This document shows, one piece after another, positions 33,660 through 41,520 of a stretch of DNA of 48,087 nucleotides (position 1 is its first letter; every line of letters starts with the position of its first letter). A model generated the notes under the pieces. That model was not told the DNA's origin and did no database searches. It worked only from the letters and a program-made list of their open reading frames with translations. This DNA comes from JAHEJA01 sp965657215 (GTDB lineage: Bacteria > Pseudomonadota > Alphaproteobacteria > Rhodobacterales > Rhodobacteraceae), in NCBI GenBank assembly GCA_965657215.1, contig CBFHNR010000020.1, positions 1 to 48,087 of the forward strand. Direction: 5' to 3'. A program made the position numbers and the translations under genes.

Positions 33660-34660
33660 TCGAAGCGCAAACCTTCTTTGTCAAACTTGTGAACTGTGTC
33701 TGCGCGCGGTGTCAGATAAACGGTATCGCCGTATTTAAAGCTGACATCACCGCTTGCCCGCACCGTCATTGTGTCCGCAAGACCGGTTCCTGTGACATGG
33801 AAGAACGTATCGGATCCCAAATGTTCGGATACCGTAACAGTTCCCTGCCACTCGCCCTCTTTATCAGAGATATCAATATGTTCAGGGCGTACGCCAATGT
33901 GCTCAGCGCCATATTTCACAGCGGCATCGCCACCCAAAAGGTTCATTTTTGGTGACCCAATAAAGCCAGCAACAAAGAGGTTGCGCGGACGATGGTAGAG
34001 CTCAAGGGGGGAGCCGACTTGTTCGATATTACCCGCGCGCAAAACAACGATTTTATCCGCCATTGTCATCGCTTCGACCTGATCGTGTGTCACATAGATC
34101 ATGGTCGTTTCCATGCGCTTGTGCATTTCGCTAATCTCAAGGCGCATCCCGACGCGCAAAGCCGCATCAAGGTTTGACAAAGGTTCATCGAACAAGAACG
34201 CAGAGGGGTTGCGCACAATCGCACGACCGATGGCCACACGTTGACGTTGACCGCCCGAAAGCGCGGCAGGCTTGCGATCCAAGTAATCCATCAAGTTCAA
34301 GGATTTCGCCGCTGCCTCAACTTTGGCGTCAATATCAGCTTGGCTAAGGCCTTCCATACGGAGGGGAAAGCCGATGTTTTTGCGAACACTCATATGCGGG
34401 TAAAGCGCATAGGATTGGAACACCATGGAAAGTCCACGCTTGGACGGCGGAACCTCTGTGACATCTTCGCCGTCAATTTCAATCGCGCCAGACGTCAGAT
34501 CCTCGAGACCTGCAATAATTCTGAGCAAAGTGGATTTCCCACAGCCCGATGGACCAACAAACACTGCGAATTCGCCGTCTTCGATGGTAAGGTCCAGAGG
34601 CGGAATGACCTGAGTCTCACCAAAGCTCTTCGTTACGTTATTTAAAACAATACGTCCCAT
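33656..34660 (-). CDS. smoK: polyol ABC transporter ATP-binding protein
   Basis: The 334-residue ATPase belongs to the MalK/UgpC group: Walker A GPSGCGKST (37-45), signature LSGGQRQR, Walker B AFLFDEPLSNLD, switch YVTHDQVEAMTMADK. A C-terminal TOBE/OB regulatory region (about 240-334) includes HIGVRPEHIDI. It drives uptake of sorbitol or mannitol through SmoF and SmoG. It lies 9 bases after smoG and overlaps smoS by four bases. Confidence 0.94.
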   Translation of the reverse strand: MGRIVLNNVTKSFGETQVIPPLDLTIEDGEFAVFVGPSGCGKSTLLRIIAGLEDLTSGAIEIDGEDVTEVPPSKRGLSMVFQSYALYPHMSVRKNIGFPLRMEGLSQADIDAKVEAAAKSLNLMDYLDRKPAALSGGQRQRVAIGRAIVRNPSAFLFDEPLSNLDAALRVGMRLEISEMHKRMETTMIYVTHDQVEAMTMADKIVVLRAGNIEQVGSPLELYHRPRNLFVAGFIGSPKMNLLGGDAAVKYGAEHIGVRPEHIDISDKEGEWQGTVTVSEHLGSDTFFHVTGTGLADTMTVRASGDVSFKYGDTVYLTPRADTVHKFDKEGLRFE

Positions 34661-34669
34661 AATTCTTCC

Positions 34670-35503
34670 TTATTTCACGGCGCCGAAGGTCAAACCTTGG
34701 ACAAGTTGTTTCTGACAGAACCAGCCCAATACAACGATTGGTCCCACTGCAGCAGTTGATACTGCGGACAAGCGACCGAAGAAGAGCCCTTCAGGTGCGC
34801 GGTTGCCTTCGATGAGTTTAGAGAGTGTCGCGGCATCAATCGTCGTAAGACGAACCGTCCAGTAGGCTTCGTTCCAGCAAAAGATAAAGCAAAGCAATGC
34901 TGTTGATGCGATCCCACCCCACGCAAGAGGAATGAGGATTTCACGGATTTCACCCCATGTGTTTACGCCATCCATCTTACCCGCTTCGATGATATCCTTC
35001 GGAATTTCTTTGAAATAGGTGAACAGCATCCAAATCACGATAGGCAGGTTGATCAAGCTTAGCACGATGATGATCAAGAAATGCGTATCAAAGAGGCCCA
35101 TGCTCTTAGTCAAGAAGGTCATAGGATACAAAACCGCCGCCGCAGGGAGCATCTTGGTCGATAACATCCACATCAAGACGTCTTTGGTCGCGCGGCTCGG
35201 ATTGAACGCCATCGCATAAGCGGATGGAATACCAACAGCCAAAGCAAACAAAGTCGCGAAAACGCTCGTGATGACCGAGTTTGTGGCGAAGCGCCAGTAG
35301 TCGTAGTTTTCGGTCATATTGAGATAGTTATCCAGCGTCGGCGTGAACCAAAACAAGAACTCTGGCTTCACAGCATCTGCGTCCGTTTTAAAGCTGGTGA
35401 GGACCATCCAAAAGATTGGAAAGAAGAACAGTAAGCCAACAGCCCACGCCAAAATCGGGCGTATCTTTGTTGAGAACCGTGAAGTTTGTGCAACGATTGC
35501 CAT
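34670..35503 (-). CDS. smoG: polyol ABC transporter permease (SmoG)
   Basis: The 277-residue inner-membrane permease has six predicted helices and the EAA loop EAGKMDGVNTWGEIREILIPL at about 175-195, which docks on the ATPase. KTDADAVKPEFLFWFTPTLDNY is typical of MalG-type permeases. The start was set at the ATG at 35503; the longer frame to 35536 overlaps smoF and has no similarity. Confidence 0.92.
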   Translation of the reverse strand: MAIVAQTSRFSTKIRPILAWAVGLLFFFPIFWMVLTSFKTDADAVKPEFLFWFTPTLDNYLNMTENYDYWRFATNSVITSVFATLFALAVGIPSAYAMAFNPSRATKDVLMWMLSTKMLPAAAVLYPMTFLTKSMGLFDTHFLIIIVLSLINLPIVIWMLFTYFKEIPKDIIEAGKMDGVNTWGEIREILIPLAWGGIASTALLCFIFCWNEAYWTVRLTTIDAATLSKLIEGNRAPEGLFFGRLSAVSTAAVGPIVVLGWFCQKQLVQGLTFGAVK

Positions 35504-35513
35504 GATTTGCCCC

Positions 35514-36629
35514 TTATTCCATAAGTGTCTTGCCAATCATGCGAAGCAAAAAGATTGCAACGATGTTGGCGAGGATGACCGCGAAGATACCAGTCGCACT
35601 AGCGGCCCCGATGTTATTGTTTGCGAATTCACCGATGAGATACGGCAAGTTTTTGTTCCCGTTTCCGCGGCTCACGATTTCGATTNNNNNNNNNNNNNNN
35701 NNNNNNNNNNNNNNNNNNNNNNNNNNNNNNNNNNNNNNNNNNNNNNNNNNNNNNNNNNNNNNNNNNNNNNNNNNNNNNNNNNNCCCGATGTTATTGTTTG
35801 CGAATTCACCGATGAGATACGGCAAGTTTTTGTTCCCGTTTCCGCGGCTCACGATTTCGATCTCAGCATAGAGCGAGAGGTGGAAAATAGCTTGGATCAT
35901 CACCACGATCGCGATTGGGCGGGACAAATGCGGTAAGGTGAGAAAGCGGAACTGTGACCATGCGCTTGCTCCATCTAGGATGGCCGCTTCTTTCTGCTGC
36001 TGATCTTCTGACTGGAGTGATGTCATGAAAATAAGGACCGCAAATGGCGTCCATTGCCATGTCACCATCGTGATAACCGCGTAAGACGAGGTATTGGTCG
36101 CACGGAAGGATAGAGGCTCAATAGTTGGCCACATGCCAAAGAAGGCACCAATCACAGGTAGCTCGGTCAATCCAGTAATGACATTGTTCAGACCCGCAAC
36201 TGCGATGCCCTGAAGACCAAGAACTGGATCAAGGATCATGTTGATCCACAAAACGGCATTCACCGCAGGCATCACGAAGAACGGGGAAATCAAGAGAACG
36301 CGGACAATTCCCTGACCTGCAAAGGTTTTGTTAATCAAAACCGCGATAAGAACACCCAAAGTGACCGTCAAAACCAGAATGCTTGTCACAATTGTAAGGC
36401 TGTTCTGAATAGCGAGAAGAAAATCTTTGTTATTCAGAACGAATTCATAGTTACCAAATCCGCGCCAGTTTGAAATGCTAGGCGTCGTCCATTCAGGGCG
36501 CCTCGTATTATTCAATACATAGCGAATAAACGAAAAATACAGCGTCATTGAGAGTGGAACAATCATCCAAATCAATAGCAAAACTACTGCAGGAGCTTGT
36601 AAGAGCCGTGGAAGTCTTCTGTCTGACAT
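35514..36629 (-). CDS. smoF: polyol ABC transporter permease (SmoF), interrupted by an assembly gap
   Basis: A MalF-type permease with about six helices and the EAA loop KEAAILDGASAWSQFRFLTLP. The coding sequence holds 98 N (35686-35783), and the 78 bases on each side of the gap are identical (35607-35684 and 35784-35861), giving the peptide IEIVSRGNGNKNLPYLIG twice. The two copies are 177 bp apart, a multiple of three. Merging them would give an intact protein of about 312 residues instead of 371, close to the family's usual size. The duplication is therefore almost certainly an unmerged contig overlap. It works with SmoG, SmoK and SmoE. Confidence 0.9.
   Translation of the reverse strand: MSDRRLPRLLQAPAVVLLLIWMIVPLSMTLYFSFIRYVLNNTRRPEWTTPSISNWRGFGNYEFVLNNKDFLLAIQNSLTIVTSILVLTVTLGVLIAVLINKTFAGQGIVRVLLISPFFVMPAVNAVLWINMILDPVLGLQGIAVAGLNNVITGLTELPVIGAFFGMWPTIEPLSFRATNTSSYAVITMVTWQWTPFAVLIFMTSLQSEDQQQKEAAILDGASAWSQFRFLTLPHLSRPIAIVVMIQAIFHLSLYAEIEIVSRGNGNKNLPYLIGEFANNNIGXXXXXXXXXXXXXXXXXXXXXXXXXXXXXXXXXIEIVSRGNGNKNLPYLIGEFANNNIGAASATGIFAVILANIVAIFLLRMIGKTLME
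35607..35861. repeat. 78-bp duplicate flanking a 98-N gap (assembly artefact)
   Basis: Positions 35607-35684 and 35784-35861 are identical, with N from 35686 to 35783 between them. The first base after the copies differs (t at 35685, c at 35862). This is what a scaffolder leaves when two contigs overlap but were not joined. Confidence 0.92.
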
Positions 36630-36743
36630 ACCTGTATCCTCTAAGATAAATCACATACGTTCTTTATCAGCGTTTTATTTGGCATCATTTCGAAAGTTTT
36701 TATCGTACTTCGGGTCGATTGACCAACCCAAGTACCATAGAGA

Positions 36744-36767
36744 AAGGCCGGGCCGAAGCCCAGCCTT
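36744..36767 (-). terminator. strong TTCG-loop hairpin between smoE and smoF
   Basis: On the minus strand AAGGCTGGGC, loop TTCG, GCCCGGCCTT: a 10-bp stem (one G-T pair) capped by a very stable UUCG tetraloop, 17 bases after the smoE stop. Only TTTCTC follows, so it is a partial terminator or a 3' stabiliser rather than a full stop. In ABC operons such hairpins keep the binding protein mRNA more abundant than that of the permeases. Confidence 0.75.
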
Positions 36768-36783
36768 CCAAAGTTACGAGAAC

Positions 36784-38169
36784 TTAGTCGTAGTAACCAG
36801 CTTCACGCATGATCGCATCTGCTGCCTGCTGAGCTGCTGCTAGAGCATCTTCTACAGACTTCGCACCTGACAACGCTGCTGCCATTTCTTGTGCGACAGC
36901 TGAACCCACTTCTGGGAATTCAGGAATTGCTGCGAACTGAACGCCTACGTATGGCTTGATGTCAGACGCTGCTGGAGCTGCTGAGTCGATCGCTGCCATT
37001 TCAGCCGCTGCGAAACCTGCAGCTGCTTGGAATTCAGGAATTGCGTATGTAGATGCACGCTGACCTGTTGGAACTGAGCCCCAACCGAAGTCTGGGTGGT
37101 TGCCTACAGCTTGTACGTACTCTTTAGATGTTGCCCACTCGATGAACGCGTGTGCTGCTTCTGAGTTTGGTGAACCTGTTGGAACAGCCATAGCCCATGC
37201 CCACAACCAGTTTGCACCAGCTGCAACACCAGCATTTGGTGATTGTGCGTAAGCAACATTTTCGTTTTCTAGGAAGGATGCGGCGATTGTCGCGTCGATC
37301 CATAGACCACACTTGTCTTCGTTATAAAGAGCAAGGATTTCGTTGAAAGAGTTGCCTTCTGAACCTGGAGGTCCGTAGTTGCCAAGTAGGTCAACGTAGA
37401 AGTTTACAGCTTGGTTCCACATTGCTGAGTCTAGCTGTGGACGGCCTTCTGCGTCAAACCATGCGCCACCGAATGAGTTCACAACAGTTGTGATGAACGC
37501 CATGTTGTCGCCCCAACCTGGCTTACCGCGCAAACATGCACCGTAAACGCCGTTGTCTGGGTCGTGCATCGCTGCTGCTGCGTTCATGACGCGTGCCCAG
37601 CTGTCGTTGTCGTTGATTGTAACACCAGCGGCATCAGTTAGGTCCTTGCGGTACATAACCATTGATGATTCACCGTAGAATGGTGCTGCGTAGAGTGTGC
37701 CTTCGTGTGACAAACCTGCGCGCATCGCTGGCAAGATGTCAGCTACGTCGTAGTCTGCGCNNNNNNNNNNNNNNNNNNNNNNNNNNNNNNNNNNNNNNNN
37801 NNNNNNNNNNNNNNNNNNNNNNNNNNNNNNNNNNNNNNNNNNNNNNNNNNNNNNNNNACCAAAGTTTAGCGGCTCGATCCAGCCTGCTGCACCCCAGATT
37901 GGAGCTTCTTGCATACCGATGTTGATAACGTCGTATTGACCGCCACCAGTTGCTGTATCAGAAGTAACCTGCTCACGTAGAACACCTTCTTCTAGTGCAA
38001 CCCAGTTAAGCTCAACGCCAGTTTCAGCTGTGTAAGCTTCTGCAACTTTTTGCATGTTGATCATGTGACCGTTGTTCACGATCGCAATTGTTAGTGAATC
38101 AGCAAACGCGCCTGTTGCCGCCAAAAGCGACATTGCAGTTGCTGCACCAAGAGTTTTCTTCAATAGCAT
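36784..38169 (-). CDS. smoE: polyol ABC transporter substrate-binding protein (SmoE), with assembly gap
   Basis: A periplasmic binding protein of the MalE-type cluster. A signal peptide (about 1-23, ending TGAFA) is followed by the mature domain LTIAIVNNGHMINMQKVAEAY. 97 N lie at 37761-37857, between EPLNFG and ADYDVADILP. Without the unknown residues the protein has 428 residues, near the 430-440 I expect for SmoE, so little is probably missing. It binds sorbitol or mannitol and feeds SmoFG. The codons are visibly biased to T- and A-ending forms (GCT, GCA, GTT, GGT) compared with neighbours, as in highly expressed genes. The Shine-Dalgarno is GGGAGGAAACAG. The promoter carries the palindrome at 38245. 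Confidence 0.93.
   Translation of the reverse strand: MLLKKTLGAATAMSLLAATGAFADSLTIAIVNNGHMINMQKVAEAYTAETGVELNWVALEEGVLREQVTSDTATGGGQYDVINIGMQEAPIWGAAGWIEPLNFGXXXXXXXXXXXXXXXXXXXXXXXXXXXXXXXXXADYDVADILPAMRAGLSHEGTLYAAPFYGESSMVMYRKDLTDAAGVTINDNDSWARVMNAAAAMHDPDNGVYGACLRGKPGWGDNMAFITTVVNSFGGAWFDAEGRPQLDSAMWNQAVNFYVDLLGNYGPPGSEGNSFNEILALYNEDKCGLWIDATIAASFLENENVAYAQSPNAGVAAGANWLWAWAMAVPTGSPNSEAAHAFIEWATSKEYVQAVGNHPDFGWGSVPTGQRASTYAIPEFQAAAGFAAAEMAAIDSAAPAASDIKPYVGVQFAAIPEFPEVGSAVAQEMAAALSGAKSVEDALAAAQQAADAIMREAGYYD
37761..37857. other. 97-N scaffold gap in smoE
   Basis: A run of unknown bases. The flanks are not duplicated, unlike the gap in smoF. The reading frame is the same on both sides if the length is taken literally. 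Confidence 0.95.
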
Positions 38170-38230
38170 CTGTTTCCTCCCAGATTTTCAGATTAACTGC
38201 GACAAAACGTACAATGATTGCTTTCTGCCA

Positions 38231-38258
38231 GTCAACTATATTTATTACGCGCGTAAAA
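38231..38258 (-). promoter_or_regulatory. smoE promoter region with LacI-type operator TTACGCGCGTAA
   Basis: The 12-bp palindrome TTACGCGCGTAA (38245-38256) lies just upstream of a -35-like TTGACT (38236-38231, minus strand); a weak -10 (TACGTT) follows 18 bases on. The same palindrome precedes lacI2, so LacI2 is the likely ligand-controlled regulator of the operon. A site upstream of the -35 could mean repression by hindrance or a less usual activating role. Confidence 0.7.
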
Positions 38259-38288
38259 TTATTTTGAAAAATTAAATAAATTCAATAC

Positions 38289-39320
38289 CTAAGCGGATTC
38301 TCGCATGACGAGTTTTCCGTCAAATAGCCGCTCAGATCCATCGCTTTGCGTTTCTTCACGCTCAACAACATCTAGCAAGCGCGCCACACTATGGGCCGCA
38401 ATCGAATCATAGTCATGCGAAACAGTGGTCAAAGACGGACAGGTAAACCGAGAATAAGGATGATTATCATGACCAGCGACCCGCAAGGCACATCCGCTTC
38501 CTCGACCGACGCGCAGGCCAACCTCATATGCGGCTGACAAGAACCCAATCGCCAAACGATCATTACTGAAAAGAACAGTATTCCCAACCAGTTTGCGTGA
38601 CGAGATAAGCTTTAATCCTTGTTGATACCCGATTTCCTCAAAATTCCACCCAGACCCATCAACGCTATGAACTGTCGCCTCAAATCCATGACGCTCCATT
38701 GTCTCTAGATAGGCGAACCGCCGTTTATTAGCATTCGGATTGGTCGGGTTTTTCATTTCAAAAAATACAGGGGGTTCACCAGTGCGAACCAGATAATCTA
38801 CTATAATATCAGTAGCTTGCGGATTGTTGTGCCCGACAAATTCTAGGTTCAGATCATCGATATTACAGTCAAACAAAACAGTGGGAAATGTGGAGCAATA
38901 TTCTTGCAAAGCCTCAACATTAGACGCCCGCCCCAGAGGGGCCAAAAGCACACCAGACGGCTTAATCCCACGCAAAAGTGCAAGGTTTTCAACTTCTTGA
39001 TCAGGGGACCCGTGAGAGCTTAGCAATATTGGCCTGTACCCAGCTTCAATAACGAGATTTTCGATATTCCTTGCGATTTCAGCAAAAAATGGATCGGCAA
39101 GGTAGGGAACGATAATGCCGATGTTCCGTGTCAGTCGGCGGTTCTGGTTCATCGCATACATGTTCGGGCGATAGTCATGCTGTTCTAAAGCCGCTTCAAT
39201 CCGAGCTTTTGTGGACGAACGAACACTTGCGGGATCGTTAAAATATTTCGACAGCGTTGGACGAGAAATGCCACTGACCGCGGCAAAATCTTCCATATTC
39301 TTTATTTTTTGTTCCGACAT
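38289..39320 (-). CDS. LacI-family transcriptional regulator of the polyol operon (lacI2)
   Basis: The 343-residue regulator has a LacI HTH at about 8-30 (NMEDFAAVSGISRPTLSKYFNDP). The recognition helix RPTLSKYF is atypical compared with the usual TTVSRAL. A hinge (MYAMNQNRRLTRNIG) and a sugar-binding-protein-like domain (IGIIVPYLADPFFAEIARN onward) follow. It lies directly upstream of smoE on the same strand (119 bases), and the palindrome TTACGCGCGTAA precedes both genes. It therefore probably controls itself and smoEFGKS-mtlK in answer to mannitol or sorbitol. This regulator type differs from the SmoC of Rhodobacter sphaeroides. Confidence 0.88.
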   Translation of the reverse strand: MSEQKIKNMEDFAAVSGISRPTLSKYFNDPASVRSSTKARIEAALEQHDYRPNMYAMNQNRRLTRNIGIIVPYLADPFFAEIARNIENLVIEAGYRPILLSSHGSPDQEVENLALLRGIKPSGVLLAPLGRASNVEALQEYCSTFPTVLFDCNIDDLNLEFVGHNNPQATDIIVDYLVRTGEPPVFFEMKNPTNPNANKRRFAYLETMERHGFEATVHSVDGSGWNFEEIGYQQGLKLISSRKLVGNTVLFSNDRLAIGFLSAAYEVGLRVGRGSGCALRVAGHDNHPYSRFTCPSLTTVSHDYDSIAAHSVARLLDVVEREETQSDGSERLFDGKLVMRESA

Positions 39321-39394
39321 AGCGCCACTTGGACACGACCACAGAGAGCAAGTCCACCTTTATCACTTCGTTCTTTACATGATAAGCAATTAAT

Positions 39395-39408
39395 TTTACG
39401 CGCGTAAA
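39395..39408. promoter_or_regulatory. LacI-type operator upstream of lacI2
   Basis: TTTACGCGCGTAAA is a perfect 14-bp palindrome 75 bases before the lacI2 start. Its core is identical to the smoE operator. A -35-like TTGCTT follows 5 bases downstream on the minus strand, the same geometry as at smoE within a few bases. Confidence 0.75.
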
Positions 39409-39465
39409 GTAAAAATTTCAAACAAGCTTGCTCCCTATCCATAAAGACAAGGAACAACTGAGACC

Positions 39466-40971
39466 TTATTGTGTGGACTTAGGGGTATCTTCGCCTTCAG
39501 TGGTGGCATCATCGTTGATCACATCCGCTTCAACGATGTCCGCATCTTCAACAACCGCAGGCATTGACGCGTCCTCGTCACTTGGAGTGCTCACCAAGAG
39601 TGGAAGCATTTCCAAACCAGTGGACGTCGCCACACCAGATTGGGGCGGTTCTTTCCATGCCATCGTGTCAAGCGCATCACAGCTGTCACAGACTGGCGCC
39701 CAGTCAGCATGCACAGTGTTACAGTTCTCACAGACCCATTGCGGACCACGCGGCGCGCTAAGTGCTTTGGTCAACCAACCCCGCACAACGTTGTCGTCAC
39801 CGCCCTCACCGCGTTCAATCGCCGCCATAATTGTCAAAGACCGTGCATCCGCGTCCGTTTCTACCATGTCGCCCATCACAGAACGTGCGCCAGGGAAATC
39901 TTCTGCGGCGAGGTGAAGCTCAGCCATGACCAACTTAGATTCACGATGATCTGGTGCAGATTTCACCAATTTGGCAAATCTCTTGATCCGCGCTTCAGGT
40001 GTTTCTTCTGAATCAATTTCCGAAAAGACCGTTGCCAAGTCTGGGTGTGGTTGCGACGCCCATGCCTTGGTTATAACGCGCGTTGCGTATTTACCTTTGC
40101 CATCCTCAATGTAAGACCGCGCCGCCATAACGGCCGCGGGCACCAAATCGGGGGACAGCCGGTTTGCTTCGATCGCGGCCTCTTTGGCATCAATCGTATT
40201 GTCCTGATCCAAAATGTCCTTAGCTTGGGACAAGGCTAAAACCGCATCGCGACGTTTGTGGACATCACGTGGCAAAGATCCGTGCTTGAGTTTGGCACCA
40301 AGCGTCTTGCGCGCGCCAGTCCAATCCTCAGATTGCGCCTGAAGTTGTAATAGAACGTCCTGTGTTTCAACGTGCTTGGGTTTGATGTCAAATGCCTTCT
40401 GCGCAAGCTTTAGCGCTGTATCCGTATCCCCGTCTGATAGCCTTTGCTTCATGATCCCGCGCACACCAACAAACCGCGTTTTGGGATCTTGGATGAGGCT
40501 TTTGTAAATGACTTCGGCTTTGTTACGATCCCCAGTCAATTCTGCGGCCTGCGCGGCGACCAAATTTGTAAGCTCAGGCTTGTTGAGGAATTTTTCCGCC
40601 TTGGATGCTTTTTGCATCGCAACGTGACCTTCACCTGACGCCAATGCCAACATACCTTCGCTCAGCGCCTGATAGCCGCGACGCTCGCGATTACGGTAGA
40701 AGTAGCGCGAAAACGCAGTTTCATCACCGTTTATAAATTTCAAAACCGCGACGAGCAAAGACAGCACTTTGAGCAAGACCCATACGGCTACGATCAAAAT
40801 CAACAGCATAATGACCGCTTGAATGGGGCTAAAGGTGTATTCCGTTCCCGCGACCGTCGCAGTGACATTGCCGATCAAGGCATTTTGGGTGTCCATCAAA
40901 TAAGTGCCACCCATCGCAAGGGCTGCGACGATAACGACGAACAACAAAATTCTAACTAGTGAGAGTAACAT
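39466..40971 (-). CDS. hemY: HemY-like TPR membrane protein
   Basis: The 501-residue inner-membrane protein has two N-terminal helices (about 5-24 and 50-75), the HemY_N segment (NGDETAFSRYFYRNRERRGYQALSEGMLALASGEGH), and then TPR-like helices to about 400. A C-terminal zinc ribbon (C414-x2-C417 and C428-x2-C431, WVCENCNTVHADWAPVCDSC) and an acidic disordered tail complete it. It is linked to late haem synthesis by gene neighbourhood, not proven by sequence. It follows the mitofilin-like gene by 12 bases, in one operon with hemD. This hemY is not protoporphyrinogen oxidase. Confidence 0.9.
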   Translation of the reverse strand: MLLSLVRILLFVVIVAALAMGGTYLMDTQNALIGNVTATVAGTEYTFSPIQAVIMLLILIVAVWVLLKVLSLLVAVLKFINGDETAFSRYFYRNRERRGYQALSEGMLALASGEGHVAMQKASKAEKFLNKPELTNLVAAQAAELTGDRNKAEVIYKSLIQDPKTRFVGVRGIMKQRLSDGDTDTALKLAQKAFDIKPKHVETQDVLLQLQAQSEDWTGARKTLGAKLKHGSLPRDVHKRRDAVLALSQAKDILDQDNTIDAKEAAIEANRLSPDLVPAAVMAARSYIEDGKGKYATRVITKAWASQPHPDLATVFSEIDSEETPEARIKRFAKLVKSAPDHRESKLVMAELHLAAEDFPGARSVMGDMVETDADARSLTIMAAIERGEGGDDNVVRGWLTKALSAPRGPQWVCENCNTVHADWAPVCDSCDALDTMAWKEPPQSGVATSTGLEMLPLLVSTPSDEDASMPAVVEDADIVEADVINDDATTEGEDTPKSTQ

Positions 40972-40983
40972 AATAAGTCCTTA

Positions 40984-41449
40984 TCAATTCGTCGCTGACA
41001 ACAAGGTTTCAATAGTATTCAAGGCATCTTGGCGGGCTTTTGCAGCCTCCATCCAAGGTGACATTTCTGCTTTGGAGGCCTCAGGCAATGTATCCAATTC
41101 GGCCAATGTATCCGAGAGACGACCATCTTTTAGAGCCGCTTCTGCGCGAGATAAGACTGCATCAGCGTCATCTCCATCCTTGGGTGTAACCGAACGCGCC
41201 TGCAGCTGAGTTTTCAGGAAATTCCCGNNNNNNNNNNNNNNNNNNNNNNNNNNNNNNNNNNNNNNNNNNNNNNNNNNNNNNNNNNNNNNNNNNNNNNNNN
41301 NNNNNNNNNNNNNNNNNNNNNNNTTCAGCCGCAATCGTCTCGGCATCATCGATCGTGTCAATCTGATCTTCGGTAACGGCGAGTGTGTCTGGTGTGTCAG
41401 AGGATTGAACCGAGTCGTCCAATTCTTCAGATTTTTTCTTTTTAACCAT
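40984..41449 (-). CDS. mitofilin-like membrane protein (COG4223), most of it lost in a gap
   Basis: Only the two ends are visible. The N-terminal 42 residues (MVKKKKSEELDDSVQSSD onward) are acidic and low-complexity. The C-terminal 80 or so residues (FLKTQLQARSVTPKDGDDAD, then AEAALKDGRLSDTLAELDTLPE) are typical of the C-terminus of alphaproteobacterial mitofilin-like proteins. A run of N at 41228-41323 separates them, and the two parts are in different frames if the N count is taken literally. Family members have a membrane helix and a long coiled coil (about 350-480 residues in all), so roughly 200 or more residues are probably missing. Position between hemD and hemY supports the call. Confidence 0.75.
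41228..41323. other. 96-N scaffold gap in the mitofilin-like gene
   Basis: Unknown bases of nominal length. The true distance is probably several hundred bases, judged from what is missing of the protein. Confidence 0.9.
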
Positions 41450-41520
41450 TACATCCCTCTAACACTTTTGGCCTAATCAAAACCAAGTTAATCGTGCTTG
41501 CCCCAGATCACAAGGCGTTA

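Noticed and set aside
35686..41323. N runs read as repeats or a CRISPR-like array
   Set aside because: They are scaffold gaps of nearly equal length (98, 97 and 96); no spaced direct repeats of CRISPR type were seen anywhere.
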